From contig NZ_JAHAMK010000011.1 of NCBI RefSeq assembly GCF_018383585.1, positions 68,088 through 132,087 of the forward strand: DNA of 64,000 nt. The letters run 5' to 3'. Source of the stretch: Microvirga sp. 3-52. Lineage in GTDB: Bacteria > Pseudomonadota > Alphaproteobacteria > Rhizobiales > Beijerinckiaceae. How positions within the stretch are numbered: the stretch's first letter is position 1; every line of letters begins with the position of its first letter. Made by a program: the position numbers and the translations under genes. This document shows, piece after piece, positions 8,764 to 19,932 of this stretch. The notes below the pieces were generated by a model. That model did no database searches. It was not told the DNA's origin and was given only the letters and a program-made list of their open reading frames with translations.

Positions 8764-8779
8764 TACAGATGCATCTGTA
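8764..8779. promoter_or_regulatory. Perfect 16-bp palindrome, candidate operator of the CBS-CGL unit
   Basis: TACAGATG is followed directly by its reverse complement CATCTGTA. The site is 64 bp upstream of the CBS start and far from any coding region. Perfect palindromes of this size usually bind a dimeric regulator. No regulator can be assigned from sequence alone. Confidence 0.55.
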
Positions 8780-8843
8780 TGGACAATCCTGTTTCACGTC
8801 AGAAAAGAAACAAATAATCTATTCTACATTGGAAAGATGCTAA

Positions 8844-10216
<1,373 letters not shown>

Positions 10217-10220
<4 letters not shown>

Positions 10221-11377
10221 CCGCCCGCAACCAGCTCGATTTCTCCACCCGCTGCATCCATGCAGGCCAGTCGCCGGATCCCACCACGGGCGCGGTGATG
10301 ATGCCGATCTACGCCACCTCGACCTTTGCCCAGGAGAGCCCGGGCGTTCACAAGGGCTTCGAATATGCCCGCTCGCAGAACCCGACCCGCATGGCTTTCG
10401 AGCGCTGCATCGCGGATCTCGAGGGCGGCACTGCGGCCTTCGCCTTCTCCTCCGGCCTTGCGGCGAGCGCCACCGTGCTCGACATGCTGGAGCATGGCTC
10501 GCACATCGTCGCCTCCGACGATCTCTATGGCGGCACGCGCCGCCTCTTCGAGCGCGTCCGCAGGCGGTCGGCCGGGCTCGACATCACCTATGTCGATCTC
10601 GGCAACCCCGATGCGGTGAAGGCGGCTCTGCGACCCAACACCAAGCTCGTCTGGGTCGAGACGCCCACCAACCCGCTCCTGAAGCTCGCCGACCTGGAAG
10701 CCATCGCGGCCGCGACGCGCGGGCACGGCACCTGGCTCGTCGCCGACAACACCTTCGCCAGTCCTTACGTGCAGCGCCCGCTCGAGTTCGGCTTCGACAT
10801 CATCGTGCATTCCACCACGAAATATCTCAACGGCCATTCGGACATGGTCGGCGGCGTGGTGATCGTCGGCCAGAACCAGGAAGTGCGCGAGAAGATCGCG
10901 TTCCTGCAGAATGCCGTCGGTTCCGTCTCCGGCCCCTTCGACAGCTTCCTGGCCCTGCGCGGCCTCAAGACCCTGTCGCTGCGCATGGAGCGGCACTGCA
11001 CCTCGGCGCTCAGGATCGCACAGTTTCTTGAAAACCATCCGGACGTAAATGGCGTGATTTATCCGGGCCTCGCCTCGCATCCGCAGCACGAGCTGGCCAA
11101 GCGCCAGATGCGTGGCTTCGGCGGCATCATCACCGCCCGCATCAAGGGCGGCCTCGACGGTGCAACACGCTTCCTGGAGCGTTGCCAGCTCTTCACGCTT
11201 GCCGAGAGCCTGGGCGGCGTGGAGAGCCTGATCGAACATCCGGCGATCATGACCCATGCCTCCGTGCCGCCGGACGTGCGGGCCGAGCTCGGCATCGACG
11301 ACGGCCTCGTGCGCCTGTCGGTCGGTATCGAGGATGCGGACGATCTGATCGAAGACCTGCGCTCGGCTTTGGGGTGA
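10217..11377 (+). CDS. Cystathionine gamma-lyase / gamma-synthase family PLP enzyme
   Basis: This Cys/Met-metabolism PLP enzyme most likely splits the cystathionine made by the upstream enzyme into cysteine, ammonia and 2-oxobutyrate. The 386-residue protein shows YATSTFAQ, FEYARSQNPTR, SSGLAAS, DDLYGGT, VWVETPTNP and VADNTFASPY. The PLP lysine lies in HSTTKYLNGHSDMVGG (Lys about 202). The ATG overlaps the CBS stop codon. Gamma-lyase, gamma-synthase and homocysteine-synthase members look alike. The coupling to CBS makes the gamma-lyase role most likely, but this is inference. Confidence 0.9.
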
Positions 11378-11427
11378 GAGACCCGACGGATCGACATCGG
11401 TTCGATGTAAGGCCCAAGCGCTATTTC

Positions 11428-11446
11428 CCTCCCCCTTGTGGGGAGG
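11428..11446. terminator. CCTCCCC/GGGGAGG hairpin between convergent genes
   Basis: A perfect 7-bp stem with a 5-base loop lies between the convergent gamma-lyase and hutC genes. It has no T-run, so it may stall or protect transcripts rather than act as a classical terminator. A similar hairpin occurs at 44831. Confidence 0.35.
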
Positions 11447-11485
11447 AGAGTTCCAGCACCGGACTAATCCGCACCAGCCGCCATT

Positions 11486-12190
11486 CTACGCAACCGGCGA
11501 GAAGCGACCGACGAGCTGGTGACGATCACCGGGATAGGTGATCCGCGCCTCGGTCACGAAGGCTCCCGCCTGCCAGGTGCGCCTCTCCAGCACGAGACAG
11601 GCCGTCCCCGTCTGGACCTGCAATCGCTTCGCCGTCGCGCTGTCGGCATTGACGGCGCGCACGATGTGCTCCGCATCCGTCCATGGAACACGCCGTAGCA
11701 GCCAGGTGCCCGGCGGGTGTTCCTCGAACGGCTCCTCGCCGGCTTCGGGCACGGTGGCGAGATTGATCAGACGCTGCTCGAAGGCCTGCGGCACGTCATC
11801 CATCACGTGAAGCGTGGAGAGACAGAGCATCTTGGCTCCTACCGGCTGCCCCGTGCGCTGCGCGGCGGCGGCATCGAGCCTATCGATGCCGCGATGCAGG
11901 ATCTTGAAGCGGTACTCGACGCCCGCCCGCGCCGCCTCGAGGGCGAAATCCTGGATCTGCAGCACGGCCTGCTGGCTGCTCGGCTCCGCCACCACCGTAC
12001 CGGCGCGCCGCCGGCGCGTGATGAGGCCGTTGGCCGCGAGCGTGGACATCACTTTGTTCACCGTCATGCGCGAGCAGCCGTATTCGGCCATCAGCTCGTG
12101 CTCGTAGGGAATCCGGTGGCCCGGCGGCCACTCGCCGGACATGATCCGGGCCTCGATATCGTCGCGGATGCGCTGGTGCAGATGCTTCAT
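11486..12190 (-). CDS. hutC: Histidine utilization repressor, GntR family
   Basis: HutC represses hut genes and is released by urocanate. The 234-residue protein has an N-terminal GntR winged helix (HQRIRDDIEARIMSGEWPPG, then CSRMTVNKVMSTLAANGLI with the recognition helix). A C-terminal UTRA effector domain covers about residues 90-230 (YRFKILHRG, PQAFEQRLIN, ARITYPGDRHQLVGRF). I chose the ATG at 12190, seven bases downstream of the hutF stop. The longer frame overlaps hutF and adds 16 non-homologous residues. Three sites matching the HutC consensus GTnTAnAC lie nearby (13639, 13669, 19789), so autoregulation together with hutF is expected. Confidence 0.94.
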   Translation of the reverse strand: MKHLHQRIRDDIEARIMSGEWPPGHRIPYEHELMAEYGCSRMTVNKVMSTLAANGLITRRRRAGTVVAEPSSQQAVLQIQDFALEAARAGVEYRFKILHRGIDRLDAAAAQRTGQPVGAKMLCLSTLHVMDDVPQAFEQRLINLATVPEAGEEPFEEHPPGTWLLRRVPWTDAEHIVRAVNADSATAKRLQVQTGTACLVLERRTWQAGAFVTEARITYPGDRHQLVGRFSPVA

Positions 12191-12197
12191 GGTTGTC

Positions 12198-13556
12198 TCA
12201 CGCCAGGATGCGGGCCATGGCGCGTCCATAGCGGGCACGGATCGCCTCGTGCTTCACATGCCGGCCGCTCCTGACCAGGTCCTTGCCCGCGACGAACACG
12301 GTGTCGATGGCGGCCTTGCCCGCGACGAACACGTACGCGTCGATCCAGCGGTCGTCTGAGACGGCGGCAAGGTCGGGATGATCTCCATCGAGCACCACGA
12401 GATCGGCGCGCTGCCCTGCCTCGATGGCACCGATACGGCGACCGAGAGCCTGAGCGCCGCCCGCCAGGGCCTTGTCATAGAGACTGCGCCCGGTCGATTG
12501 GCCCTGGTGCTGGGCCAGGACATTGCGGGCGCGGTGCCTGAGGCGCTGGCTGTACTCGAACTGCTTGAGTTCTGCCGACACCGATATCTCGATGTTGGAA
12601 TCCGACCCGACACCGAACCGGCCGCCGGCTCCGAGATAGTCGACACCCTCAAAAATGCCGTCGCCGAGATTGGCCTCGGTGATCGGGCACAGGCCCGCCA
12701 CCGCGCCGCTCATCGCGGTGCCTTCGACCTCCCGCGCATCGAGATGGGTCGCGTGGATCAGGCACCAGCGCTGATCGACAGGTGCGTGGTCGAGCAGCCA
12801 TGCGACGGGGCGCTGGCCCGACCATGCCAGGCAATCCTCGACCTCCTGCACCTGTTCGGCGATGTGGATGTGGATCGGCCCCTCGCCTGCCAGTGCCATC
12901 ACCTCGCGAAGGCTCTCGGGCGTGACGGCGCGAAGGCTGTGGGGCGCGACGCCGACGATGGCGTCGTCGAGCCCAGCAACGGCCCTGCGCGCACCTTCGA
13001 GCAGGCGGGTATAGCCTTCCACATCGTTGATGAAACGCCGCTGACCCTCCGCCGGCGCCGCAGCGCCGAAGCCGCCCTGCGCATAGAAGACCGGCAGGAG
13101 CGTCAGGCCCATGCCGGTTTCCTGCGCGGCGGCCACGATGCGGCCGGAGAGTTCCGCGATATCGGTGTATGGACGGCCGTCGGCGTCGTGATGCAGATAG
13201 TGGAACTCCGCAAGCGCGGTGAACCCGCCCTCGAGCATTTCCATCATGGCGAAGGCCGCGATGGCCTCCACATCGTCCGGCGCGAGGGAGCCGAGGAACC
13301 GATACATCACCTGCCGCCAAGTCCAGAAGCTGTCCCCTTCCGGTCCTCGGGTTTCGGCAAGCCCAGCCATGCCGCGCTGGAAGGTATGGCTGTGCAGGTT
13401 CGGCAATCCGGGTAGCGCAATCCCGGCGATGCGCTCGCGTGTCTCGCCGCGTGCATTCGGCCGGACGGCGGCAATCGTCCCGCCCTCGATGTCGATCCCG
13501 ACGTTCGCCGCCCAACCGTCCGGCAACAAGGCGTGATCGAGAATGAGCCTGCGCAT
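12198..13556 (-). CDS. hutF: Formimidoylglutamate deiminase
   Basis: HutF converts N-formimino-L-glutamate to N-formyl-L-glutamate and ammonia, the fourth step of the five-step histidine pathway. The 452-residue amidohydrolase has the metal motif LPNLHSHTFQRGMAG (HSH near residues 55-57) and IHIHIAEQ. CLIHATHLD follows, then the C-terminal metal aspartate in FGVGSDSNIEIS. The start ATG at 13556 is preferred; the longer frame adds 17 residues absent from the family. It is co-transcribed with hutC and divergent from hutI, with two operator-like sites in between. Confidence 0.95.
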   Translation of the reverse strand: MRRLILDHALLPDGWAANVGIDIEGGTIAAVRPNARGETRERIAGIALPGLPNLHSHTFQRGMAGLAETRGPEGDSFWTWRQVMYRFLGSLAPDDVEAIAAFAMMEMLEGGFTALAEFHYLHHDADGRPYTDIAELSGRIVAAAQETGMGLTLLPVFYAQGGFGAAAPAEGQRRFINDVEGYTRLLEGARRAVAGLDDAIVGVAPHSLRAVTPESLREVMALAGEGPIHIHIAEQVQEVEDCLAWSGQRPVAWLLDHAPVDQRWCLIHATHLDAREVEGTAMSGAVAGLCPITEANLGDGIFEGVDYLGAGGRFGVGSDSNIEISVSAELKQFEYSQRLRHRARNVLAQHQGQSTGRSLYDKALAGGAQALGRRIGAIEAGQRADLVVLDGDHPDLAAVSDDRWIDAYVFVAGKAAIDTVFVAGKDLVRSGRHVKHEAIRARYGRAMARILA

Positions 13557-13638
13557 GCTGACACCTTCACTGTCGATGGTCCCGGACCGCAGCCGCCAAA
13601 AAGCCACGCCGAGGCGGGACCATCAAAAACGATCGAAT

Positions 13639-13650
13639 ACGTCTAGACAA
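13639..13650. promoter_or_regulatory. HutC-type operator 1
   Basis: ACGTCTAGACAA contains GTCTAGAC, which fits the GT-n-TA-n-AC consensus of HutC-type GntR regulators. It lies in the 150-bp hutF/hutI divergent promoter, 30 bp centre to centre from operator 2 and therefore on the same face of the helix. Confidence 0.7.
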
Positions 13651-13668
13651 TATCGATCTTTCGCGATT

Positions 13669-13680
13669 ATGTATAGACAT
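13669..13680. promoter_or_regulatory. HutC-type operator 2
   Basis: ATGTATAGACAT contains GTATAGAC and so fits GT-n-TA-n-AC. It starts 38 bp upstream of the hutI ATG. Its reverse complement is identical to the site at 19789 upstream of the ABC importer. Confidence 0.75.
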
Positions 13681-13706
13681 TATCGCAACCTCACCGGAGC
13701 AGGAAC

Positions 13707-14909
13707 ATGCGCTTCGATCGGGTCTGGTTCAACGCTCGCCTTGCTACGCTTGCCGGTGACGATCTCGGGATCGTCGAGAGCGGGGCCGTTGCCGCCAAGG
13801 ATGGCCGGATTGCCTTTGCCGGATCGGCGGCGGATCTCCCGAGCGGCTGGGATGCCGCCGAGCGGATCGACTGCCGAGGTCGCTGGATCACCCCCGGCCT
13901 TATCGACTGCCACACCCACCTGGTTTTCGGCGGCAACCGGGCCCATGAGTTCGAGTTGCGGCTGAACGGCGCGAGCTACGAGGAGATCGCCCGTGCCGGT
14001 GGCGGCATCGTGTCCACCGTGAAGGCCACCCGCGCGGCGACCGAGGATGAGCTTGTAGCGACCGCCCTGCCCCGCCTCGATCACCTGATTGCCGAAGGCT
14101 GCACCACCATCGAGATCAAGTCGGGCTATGGGCTCGACCTGGAGACGGAGGCCCGGTCGTTGCGCGCCGCGCAGCGCCTCGCCGACACGCGGCCCGTATC
14201 CGTCACCACCACGTTCCTCGGCGCCCATGCGCTGCCGCCGGAGGCGAACGGCGACAAGGACGCCTTCATCGACAAGGTCTGCTGCGAGATCCTGCCGGCG
14301 CTCGCCCGGGACGGGCTGGCCGATGCGGTCGACGCCTTCTGCGAGGGCATCGCCTTTTCTCCCGAGCAGACCGCCCGCGTGTTCGATGCCGCCAAGGCGC
14401 ATGGCCTGGCGATCAAGCTCCACGCCGACCAGCTGTCCAACCTGCATGGCGCCAAACTTGCTGCCGATTACGGAGCCCTCTCCGCCGATCATCTCGAATA
14501 CACGGACGAGGAAGGCGCTGCCGCCATGGCGAAGGCGGGCACGGTCGCGGTGCTGCTGCCGGGCGCCTTCTACGTGCTGCGCGAGACGAAAGCGCCGCCG
14601 GTCGCCGCCTTCCGCAAGGCAGGCACGCGCATGGCCCTGGCGACCGATTGCAACCCGGGCACCTCGCCCCTCACATCGCTCCTGCTCACCATGAACATGG
14701 GCGCGACCCTGTTCCGCATGACGGTCGAGGAATGCCTCGCCGGGATCACCCGCGAGGCGGCCCGTGCGCTCGGAAAACTCGACGAGATCGGCACGCTGGA
14801 GCCGGGCAAGTCCTGCGATCTCGCGATCTGGAACATCGAACGGCCGGCGGAGCTCGTCTACCGCATCGGCTTCAACCCGCTTCACGCCCGTGTCTGGAGG
14901 GGACAGTGA
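13707..14909 (+). CDS. hutI: Imidazolonepropionase
   Basis: HutI opens the ring of imidazolone-5-propionate to give N-formimino-L-glutamate, the third step of histidine breakdown. The 400-residue amidohydrolase shows [19 protein letters not shown] with the metal HTH at residues 69-71. [10 protein letters not shown] and [10 protein letters not shown] follow, then the Asp-containing [13 protein letters not shown]. The ATG follows a GGAGCAGG site. Its TGA overlaps the GTG start of hutH, so the two are translationally coupled. It is the first gene of the hutIHGUD operon. Confidence 0.97.
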   Translation: MRFDRVWFNARLATLAGDDLGIVESGAVAAKDGRIAFAGSAADLPSGWDAAERIDCRGRWITPGLIDCHTHLVFGGNRAHEFELRLNGASYEEIARAGGGIVSTVKATRAATEDELVATALPRLDHLIAEGCTTIEIKSGYGLDLETEARSLRAAQRLADTRPVSVTTTFLGAHALPPEANGDKDAFIDKVCCEILPALARDGLADAVDAFCEGIAFSPEQTARVFDAAKAHGLAIKLHADQLSNLHGAKLAADYGALSADHLEYTDEEGAAAMAKAGTVAVLLPGAFYVLRETKAPPVAAFRKAGTRMALATDCNPGTSPLTSLLLTMNMGATLFRMTVEECLAGITREAARALGKLDEIGTLEPGKSCDLAIWNIERPAELVYRIGFNPLHARVWRGQ

Positions 14910-16456
14910 CCAAAGAAGTAATGCTTCATCCCGGCTCCGTTTCGCTCGCCGATTGGCGCCACGTCTATTTCGGCGCCGACGTCGCGCTCGATCAGGATTG
15001 CCGTGCCTCCATCGAGGCCGGTGCGAAGACCATCGAGGCCATCGTTGCCAAGGGCGAGCCGGTCTATGGCATCAATACCGGGTTCGGCAAGCTTGCAAGC
15101 GTACGCATCGGTTCTGCCGATCTCGCGACGCTCCAGCGCAACATCGTGCTCTCGCATGCGGCCGGTGTCGGTGAGCCATTGCCGATTGCGATTGTGCGGC
15201 TCGTCATGGCCCTCAAGCTCGCGAGCCTCGCGCAAGGCGCATCGGGCGTGCGCTGGTCTACCATCGAGCATCTGACAGCCTGCTTGCGCGCCAACCTCAT
15301 TCCCGTCGTTCCCGGGCAAGGGTCGGTCGGCGCATCAGGCGATCTCGCCCCACTCGCACACATGACGGCAGCCCTCATGGGTGTCGGCGAGTTCTTCGTC
15401 GACGGCGCACGCATTCCCGCGGAGGCGGCCCTCGCACGCGCGGGTCTCTCGCCCCTCTCGCTCGGTCCCAAGGAGGGCCTGGCGCTTCTCAACGGCACGC
15501 AGGTTTCGACCGCGCTCGCGCTGGCAGGCCTGTTCGAGGCCGAACGCGTGTTCCGCGCTGCGCTCGTCACGGGAGCACTGGCGACCGATGCCGCCAAGGG
15601 TTCCGACGGTCCGTTCGACGAGCGCATCCAGAAGCTGCGGCGTCATCACGGCCAGATCGAGGTCGCCGCATCCTTGCGCACCCTGATGCTGGGCAGCGCC
15701 ATCCGCGCGTCTCATCTCACCAACGACGACCGCGTGCAGGATCCCTATTGCCTGCGATGCCAGCCGCAGGTGATGGGCGCGGTCCTCGACCTGCTGCGCC
15801 AAGCCGGCGAGACCCTCGGTACCGAAGCGAACGGCGTGTCCGACAACCCCCTCGTCTTCTCGGATACCGGAGAGGTCATCTCGGGCGGCAACTTCCATGC
15901 CGAGCCGGTGGCGTTTGCCGCCGACATGATTGCCATGGCATTGTGCGAGATCGGCTCGCTCGCCGAGCGACGCATTGCCATGCTCGTCGATCCGGCCCTC
16001 TCGGGCCTTCCCGCCTTCCTCACGCCGAAGCCCGGGCTCAATTCCGGCTTCATGATCCCGCAGGTGACGGCGGCGGCTCTCGTATCGGAGAACAAGCAGC
16101 GCGCCTATCCGGCGAGCGTCGACTCGATCCCGACCTCCGCCAACCAGGAAGACCATGTCTCCATGGCGACCCATGGAGCAAGACGGCTGCTTCCCATGTC
16201 GGCGAACGCGGCCAACGTGATCGGAATCGAGCTGCTCGCCGCCGTCCAGGGCTGCGACTTCCACGCGCCCATGAAATCGAGCGAGCGCCTGGAGCGAGCC
16301 CGTGCGCTGCTGCGGGCAAAAATCGCGCATCTCGATGACGACCGTCACATGGCGCCCGACATGGAGCAGGCCACGGCCCTCGTGGTTTCCGGCGCCTTGG
16401 TCGAAGCCGCGGGGACCGACGCGCTGCCGCTCGTGACCGACGAGGTGCGGGCATGA
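14906..16456 (+). CDS. hutH: Histidine ammonia-lyase (histidase)
   Basis: HutH removes ammonia from histidine to give urocanate. The 516-residue protein contains [15 protein letters not shown]. The Ala-Ser-Gly triplet in [14 protein letters not shown] (residues about 143-145) cyclises to the MIO cofactor. I chose the GTG at 14906 because it overlaps the hutI stop (GTGA) and has GGAGGGG just upstream. An ATG five codons later (14921) is the alternative, with a weak site. The 3' end overlaps hutG by 4 bp. Length and motifs are typical. Confidence 0.97.
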   Translation: MTKEVMLHPGSVSLADWRHVYFGADVALDQDCRASIEAGAKTIEAIVAKGEPVYGINTGFGKLASVRIGSADLATLQRNIVLSHAAGVGEPLPIAIVRLVMALKLASLAQGASGVRWSTIEHLTACLRANLIPVVPGQGSVGASGDLAPLAHMTAALMGVGEFFVDGARIPAEAALARAGLSPLSLGPKEGLALLNGTQVSTALALAGLFEAERVFRAALVTGALATDAAKGSDGPFDERIQKLRRHHGQIEVAASLRTLMLGSAIRASHLTNDDRVQDPYCLRCQPQVMGAVLDLLRQAGETLGTEANGVSDNPLVFSDTGEVISGGNFHAEPVAFAADMIAMALCEIGSLAERRIAMLVDPALSGLPAFLTPKPGLNSGFMIPQVTAAALVSENKQRAYPASVDSIPTSANQEDHVSMATHGARRLLPMSANAANVIGIELLAAVQGCDFHAPMKSSERLERARALLRAKIAHLDDDRHMAPDMEQATALVVSGALVEAAGTDALPLVTDEVRA

Positions 16457-17283
16457 GCACGCGTCCGGACTGGCTCACTGTCATTCCCGGCGAAGCGCCC
16501 CTCGTGGTGAGTCTCCCGCATACGGGCACGGAGATCCCCGCCGCGTTCGAACGCGGCCTCGTCTCGCCGTGGCTGGCGCGCAAGGATGCGGATTGGTGGA
16601 TCGAACGGCTCTACGATTTCGCCCCCTCGCTCGGCGCGACCGTGATCCGCACCACGATCTCCCGCACGGTGATCGACGTGAACCGCGATCCGTCCGGCGT
16701 GTCGCTCTATCCGGGCCAGGCAACCACGGAGCTGTGCCCGACGACGACCTTCGACGGCGAGCCGCTCTACGAGCCGGGTGCAGAGCCGACGGCAGAGCAG
16801 GTTGCCAAGCGCCGAGCCCTCTTCTTCGATCCCTATCACGCGACGCTCCACGCCGAGATCGAGCGGCTTCGGGCACGGCATGATAATGTCGTGGTCTATG
16901 ATTGCCACTCGATCCGCTCGGTCATTCCCCGCCTGTTCGACGGCGCCCTGCCCCATTTCAACATCGGCACCAATGGCGGCACCACCTGTGCTCCATCCCT
17001 GAGCGACGCCATCGAGAAGATCTGCACCGGCAGCGGCTTCAGCCACGTGGTCAACGGTCGCTTCAAGGGCGGCTACATCACGCGCAGCCTCGGCAAGCCT
17101 GATGAGGGTGTCCATGCCGTCCAGATGGAACTTGCCTGCCGCGGCTACATGAAAGAGCCGCTCGGCCCCGTCTCCGAGGGCGAATGGCCGCCTTCCTACG
17201 ACGAGGATTATGCGGCGCCGATGCGTACGGCGCTCGCCCTCGTTCTTCAAACCTGCCTCACCTTCGCTCAATTCAAAGCCTGA
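16453..17283 (+). CDS. hutG: N-formylglutamate deformylase
   Basis: This zinc amidohydrolase splits N-formyl-L-glutamate into glutamate and formate, the last step after HutF. The 276-residue protein shows the FGase pattern: [33 protein letters not shown] and [10 protein letters not shown]. It is not the arginase-like formiminoglutamase also called HutG in other bacteria. The presence of hutF agrees with the formylglutamate route. The ATG overlaps the hutH stop (ATGA). Confidence 0.95.
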   Translation: MSTRPDWLTVIPGEAPLVVSLPHTGTEIPAAFERGLVSPWLARKDADWWIERLYDFAPSLGATVIRTTISRTVIDVNRDPSGVSLYPGQATTELCPTTTFDGEPLYEPGAEPTAEQVAKRRALFFDPYHATLHAEIERLRARHDNVVVYDCHSIRSVIPRLFDGALPHFNIGTNGGTTCAPSLSDAIEKICTGSGFSHVVNGRFKGGYITRSLGKPDEGVHAVQMELACRGYMKEPLGPVSEGEWPPSYDEDYAAPMRTALALVLQTCLTFAQFKA

Positions 17284-17299
17284 TCCGAGGATCCGTCCC

Positions 17300-18964
17300 A
17301 TGACTCGCATCGACAACGCCCGCGTGATCCGCGCTCCCCATGGCACCGAACTGTCGGCCAAGAGCTGGCTGACGGAGGCGCCCTTGCGCATGCTGATGAA
17401 CAACCTCGATCCCAATGTCGCCGAGAAGCCCGGCGAACTCGTCGTCTATGGCGGCATCGGCCGCGCCGCGCGCGATTGGGACAGCTTCGACCGCATCGTG
17501 GCGGCTCTGAAGAACCTGGAAGCCGACGAGACGCTCCTCGTGCAGTCGGGCAAGCCGGTCGGCGTGTTCCGCACCCATGCGGATGCGCCGCGCGTGCTGA
17601 TCGCCAATTCGAACCTCGTGCCGCATTGGGCCACCTGGGACAAGTTCCATGAGCTCGACCGGAAGGGACTCATGATGTACGGCCAGATGACGGCCGGCTC
17701 CTGGATCTATATCGGCACGCAGGGCATCGTGCAGGGCACCTACGAGACCTTCGTGGAGGTGGGCCGCCAGCACTACAACGGCGATCTCTCCGGCCGCTGG
17801 ATCCTCACCGGCGGCCTCGGTGGCATGGGCGGCGCGCAGCCGCTCGCCGCCACCATGGCGGGCGCCTCCTGCCTCGCCGTGGAATGCCAGCCGAGCCGCA
17901 TCGAGATGCGCCTGCGCACCGGCTATGTGGACCAGCGCGCGGACACGCTCGACGAAGCCCTCGCCATCATCGAACAATCCTGCCGCGACAGGAAGCCGGT
18001 TTCGGTCGGCCTCCTCGGCAACGCCGCCGAGATCTTCCCGGAAATCTACCGGCGCGGCATCCGCCCCGACGCGGTGACGGACCAGACCTCCGCGCACGAT
18101 CCGATCAACGGCTATCTGCCGAAGGGCTGGACGCTGAGCCAGTGGGAGGCCAAGCGCGAGAGCGATCCGAAGGCCGTGGAGCACGCCGCCAGGCAGTCCA
18201 TGGCCGAGCACGTGCGCGCGATGCTCGACTTTCACAAGGCCGGCGTGCCGACCCTGGATTACGGCAACAACATCCGCCAGATGGCCAAGGAGGAAGGCGT
18301 CGACAACGCCTTCGACTTCCCCGGCTTCGTGCCGGCCTATATCCGCCCCCTGTTCTGCCGCGGCATCGGACCATTCCGCTGGGCTGCGCTCTCGGGCGAT
18401 CCGGAGGACATCTACAGGACCGACGCCAAGGTGAAGGAGCTGTTGCCCGACAACAAGCACCTGCACAACTGGCTCGACATGGCGAAAGAACGCATCAAGT
18501 TCCAGGGCTTGCCCGCGCGCATCTGCTGGGTGGGTCTTGGCGACCGCCACCGCCTCGGCCTCGCCTTCAACGAGATGGTGGCAAAGGGTGAGTTGAAGGC
18601 GCCCATCGTGATCGGTCGCGACCACCTCGATTCCGGCTCGGTCGCCAGCCCGAACCGTGAGACGGAGGCCATGAAGGACGGCTCGGATGCCGTGTCCGAC
18701 TGGCCGCTCCTCAACGCGCTGCTCAACTGCGCGTCCGGAGCCACCTGGGTCTCGCTGCATCATGGCGGCGGCGTCGGCATGGGCTTCTCGCAGCATTCCG
18801 GCATGGTGATCGTCTGCGACGGCACGCCGGAAGCGGCCAAGCGCATCGAGCGCGTGCTCTGGAACGATCCGGCGACCGGCGTGATGCGTCATGCGGATGC
18901 CGGCTACGACATCGCCATCGACTGCGCCCGGGAAAACGGTCTCAACCTTCCGAGCCTGCGGTGA
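17300..18964 (+). CDS. hutU: Urocanate hydratase
   Basis: HutU uses bound NAD to hydrate urocanate to imidazolone-5-propionate. The 554-residue protein carries [16 protein letters not shown]-like [16 protein letters not shown], the nucleotide-binding [18 protein letters not shown] and the active-site region RIGLG-like [15 protein letters not shown]. The ATG at 17300 lies 16 bp after the hutG stop and matches the family length of about 555. The 3' end shares a base with the start of hutD (TGATG). Confidence 0.97.
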   Translation: MTRIDNARVIRAPHGTELSAKSWLTEAPLRMLMNNLDPNVAEKPGELVVYGGIGRAARDWDSFDRIVAALKNLEADETLLVQSGKPVGVFRTHADAPRVLIANSNLVPHWATWDKFHELDRKGLMMYGQMTAGSWIYIGTQGIVQGTYETFVEVGRQHYNGDLSGRWILTGGLGGMGGAQPLAATMAGASCLAVECQPSRIEMRLRTGYVDQRADTLDEALAIIEQSCRDRKPVSVGLLGNAAEIFPEIYRRGIRPDAVTDQTSAHDPINGYLPKGWTLSQWEAKRESDPKAVEHAARQSMAEHVRAMLDFHKAGVPTLDYGNNIRQMAKEEGVDNAFDFPGFVPAYIRPLFCRGIGPFRWAALSGDPEDIYRTDAKVKELLPDNKHLHNWLDMAKERIKFQGLPARICWVGLGDRHRLGLAFNEMVAKGELKAPIVIGRDHLDSGSVASPNRETEAMKDGSDAVSDWPLLNALLNCASGATWVSLHHGGGVGMGFSQHSGMVIVCDGTPEAAKRIERVLWNDPATGVMRHADAGYDIAIDCARENGLNLPSLR

Positions 18965-19575
18965 TGACGGCGCGGATCATCCGCAATGCGGATCTTGTCC
19001 GCGTTCCCTGGAAGAATGGCGGCGGCACCACCGCGGAGGTCGCCGCCTTTCCGGAAGGCTCCACATTCGACACCTTCGGATGGCGCATCAGCATGGCGGA
19101 TGTGGCCTCAGACGGGCCATTCTCGCTCTTTCCGGGGATCGACCGCACGCTGATCGTGATCGAGGGCAACGGCATCGAACTCGATGTGGAGGGCATCGCC
19201 TATCCGCTGGATCGGACCTCCTCCAAGCTCTCCTTTTCCGGCGATGACATCACCACCGGGCGGCTCCTCTCGGGCCCCATCCGTGATCTCAACGTGATGA
19301 CGCGGCGGGGGCGGTTCCGTCACCGGACGCGGTTCGTCGAATCGGGCGTCGCATTGCTGTCGGAGGACACGACTGCTGCTTTTCTCGTCCCGCTCGATGG
19401 TTCGTTCGATGTGACGCTCGATTCGACGATCCATTCACTCCAGGCGCTCGATACGCTTATCCTCGAGGCGACGGAGAAACTTATCCTGCTCTCCGGGTCC
19501 GGACGGGCCATCTTCGTCGAGATTACGCCGGACCAACCTGAAAGTCCGGCTCATGAATCTCCAACCTCATCCTGA
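18964..19575 (+). CDS. hutD: HutD-family cupin-like protein
   Basis: HutD is a bicupin protein often found in hut loci. It has been proposed to limit urocanate or formyl intermediates, but its reaction is not established. The 203-residue protein begins with the family hallmark RVPWKNGGGTTAEVA and contains WRISMADVASDGPFS and RDLNVMTRRG. The ATG at 18964 overlaps the hutU stop; a GTG one codon earlier is equally possible. It is the last gene of the hut operon, and an R1 element follows. Confidence 0.92.
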   Translation: MTARIIRNADLVRVPWKNGGGTTAEVAAFPEGSTFDTFGWRISMADVASDGPFSLFPGIDRTLIVIEGNGIELDVEGIAYPLDRTSSKLSFSGDDITTGRLLSGPIRDLNVMTRRGRFRHRTRFVESGVALLSEDTTAAFLVPLDGSFDVTLDSTIHSLQALDTLILEATEKLILLSGSGRAIFVEITPDQPESPAHESPTSS

Positions 19576-19626
19576 GTGTCCGGCTGAGAACAGGAACGAA
19601 AGGCGCGCCAGACGTCATTTTCTCAC

Positions 19627-19713
19627 GTCATGACCGGCCCTGTGCCGGCCATCTCGATCAGAAGAGCGCCGCGCCTTTCGCATCGAGATCACCGGCACAA
19701 GGTCGGTGATGAC
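19627..19713. repeat. R1 element, copy 3 (B-A orientation)
   Basis: A B-type hairpin (GTCATGACCGG...CCGGCCATC) and an A-type hairpin (GATCACCGGC...GTCGGTGATGAC) flank a core with GAGCGCCGCGCCTTT. It lies 52 bp after the hutD stop. The 357-bp spacer 19576-19932 otherwise holds the third HutC-type site and the promoter of the importer. Confidence 0.85.
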
Positions 19714-19788
19714 GTCACAGGGAATAGCCGTCAGACTCTTGGAGACGCTATTTTTGGCGCGAGATGCCTGAAACAGCGGCAAATCAAA

Positions 19789-19800
19789 ATGTCTATACAT
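19789..19800. promoter_or_regulatory. HutC-type operator 3, upstream of ABC importer
   Basis: ATGTCTATACAT is the exact reverse complement of operator 2 at 13669. It lies 133 bp upstream of the periplasmic binding-protein gene. This ties the importer to the HutC regulon. Confidence 0.75.
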
Positions 19801-19932
19801 TTGACATTGCCGCTCCGGCATGGTGCCATTCGCGCGTTCGAAAAAGAATGTCCGACGCATGACTTCCTGGAATCTTCCCGAGAGTGCTATCGGCAGAACG
19901 AGTCAGAGGATTTGGACAGAACGGAGGCTGCA

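Noticed and set aside
17273..18892. A 539-codon open frame opposite hutU
   Set aside because: It is antisense to the full-length, motif-complete urocanate hydratase and has no recognisable domain.
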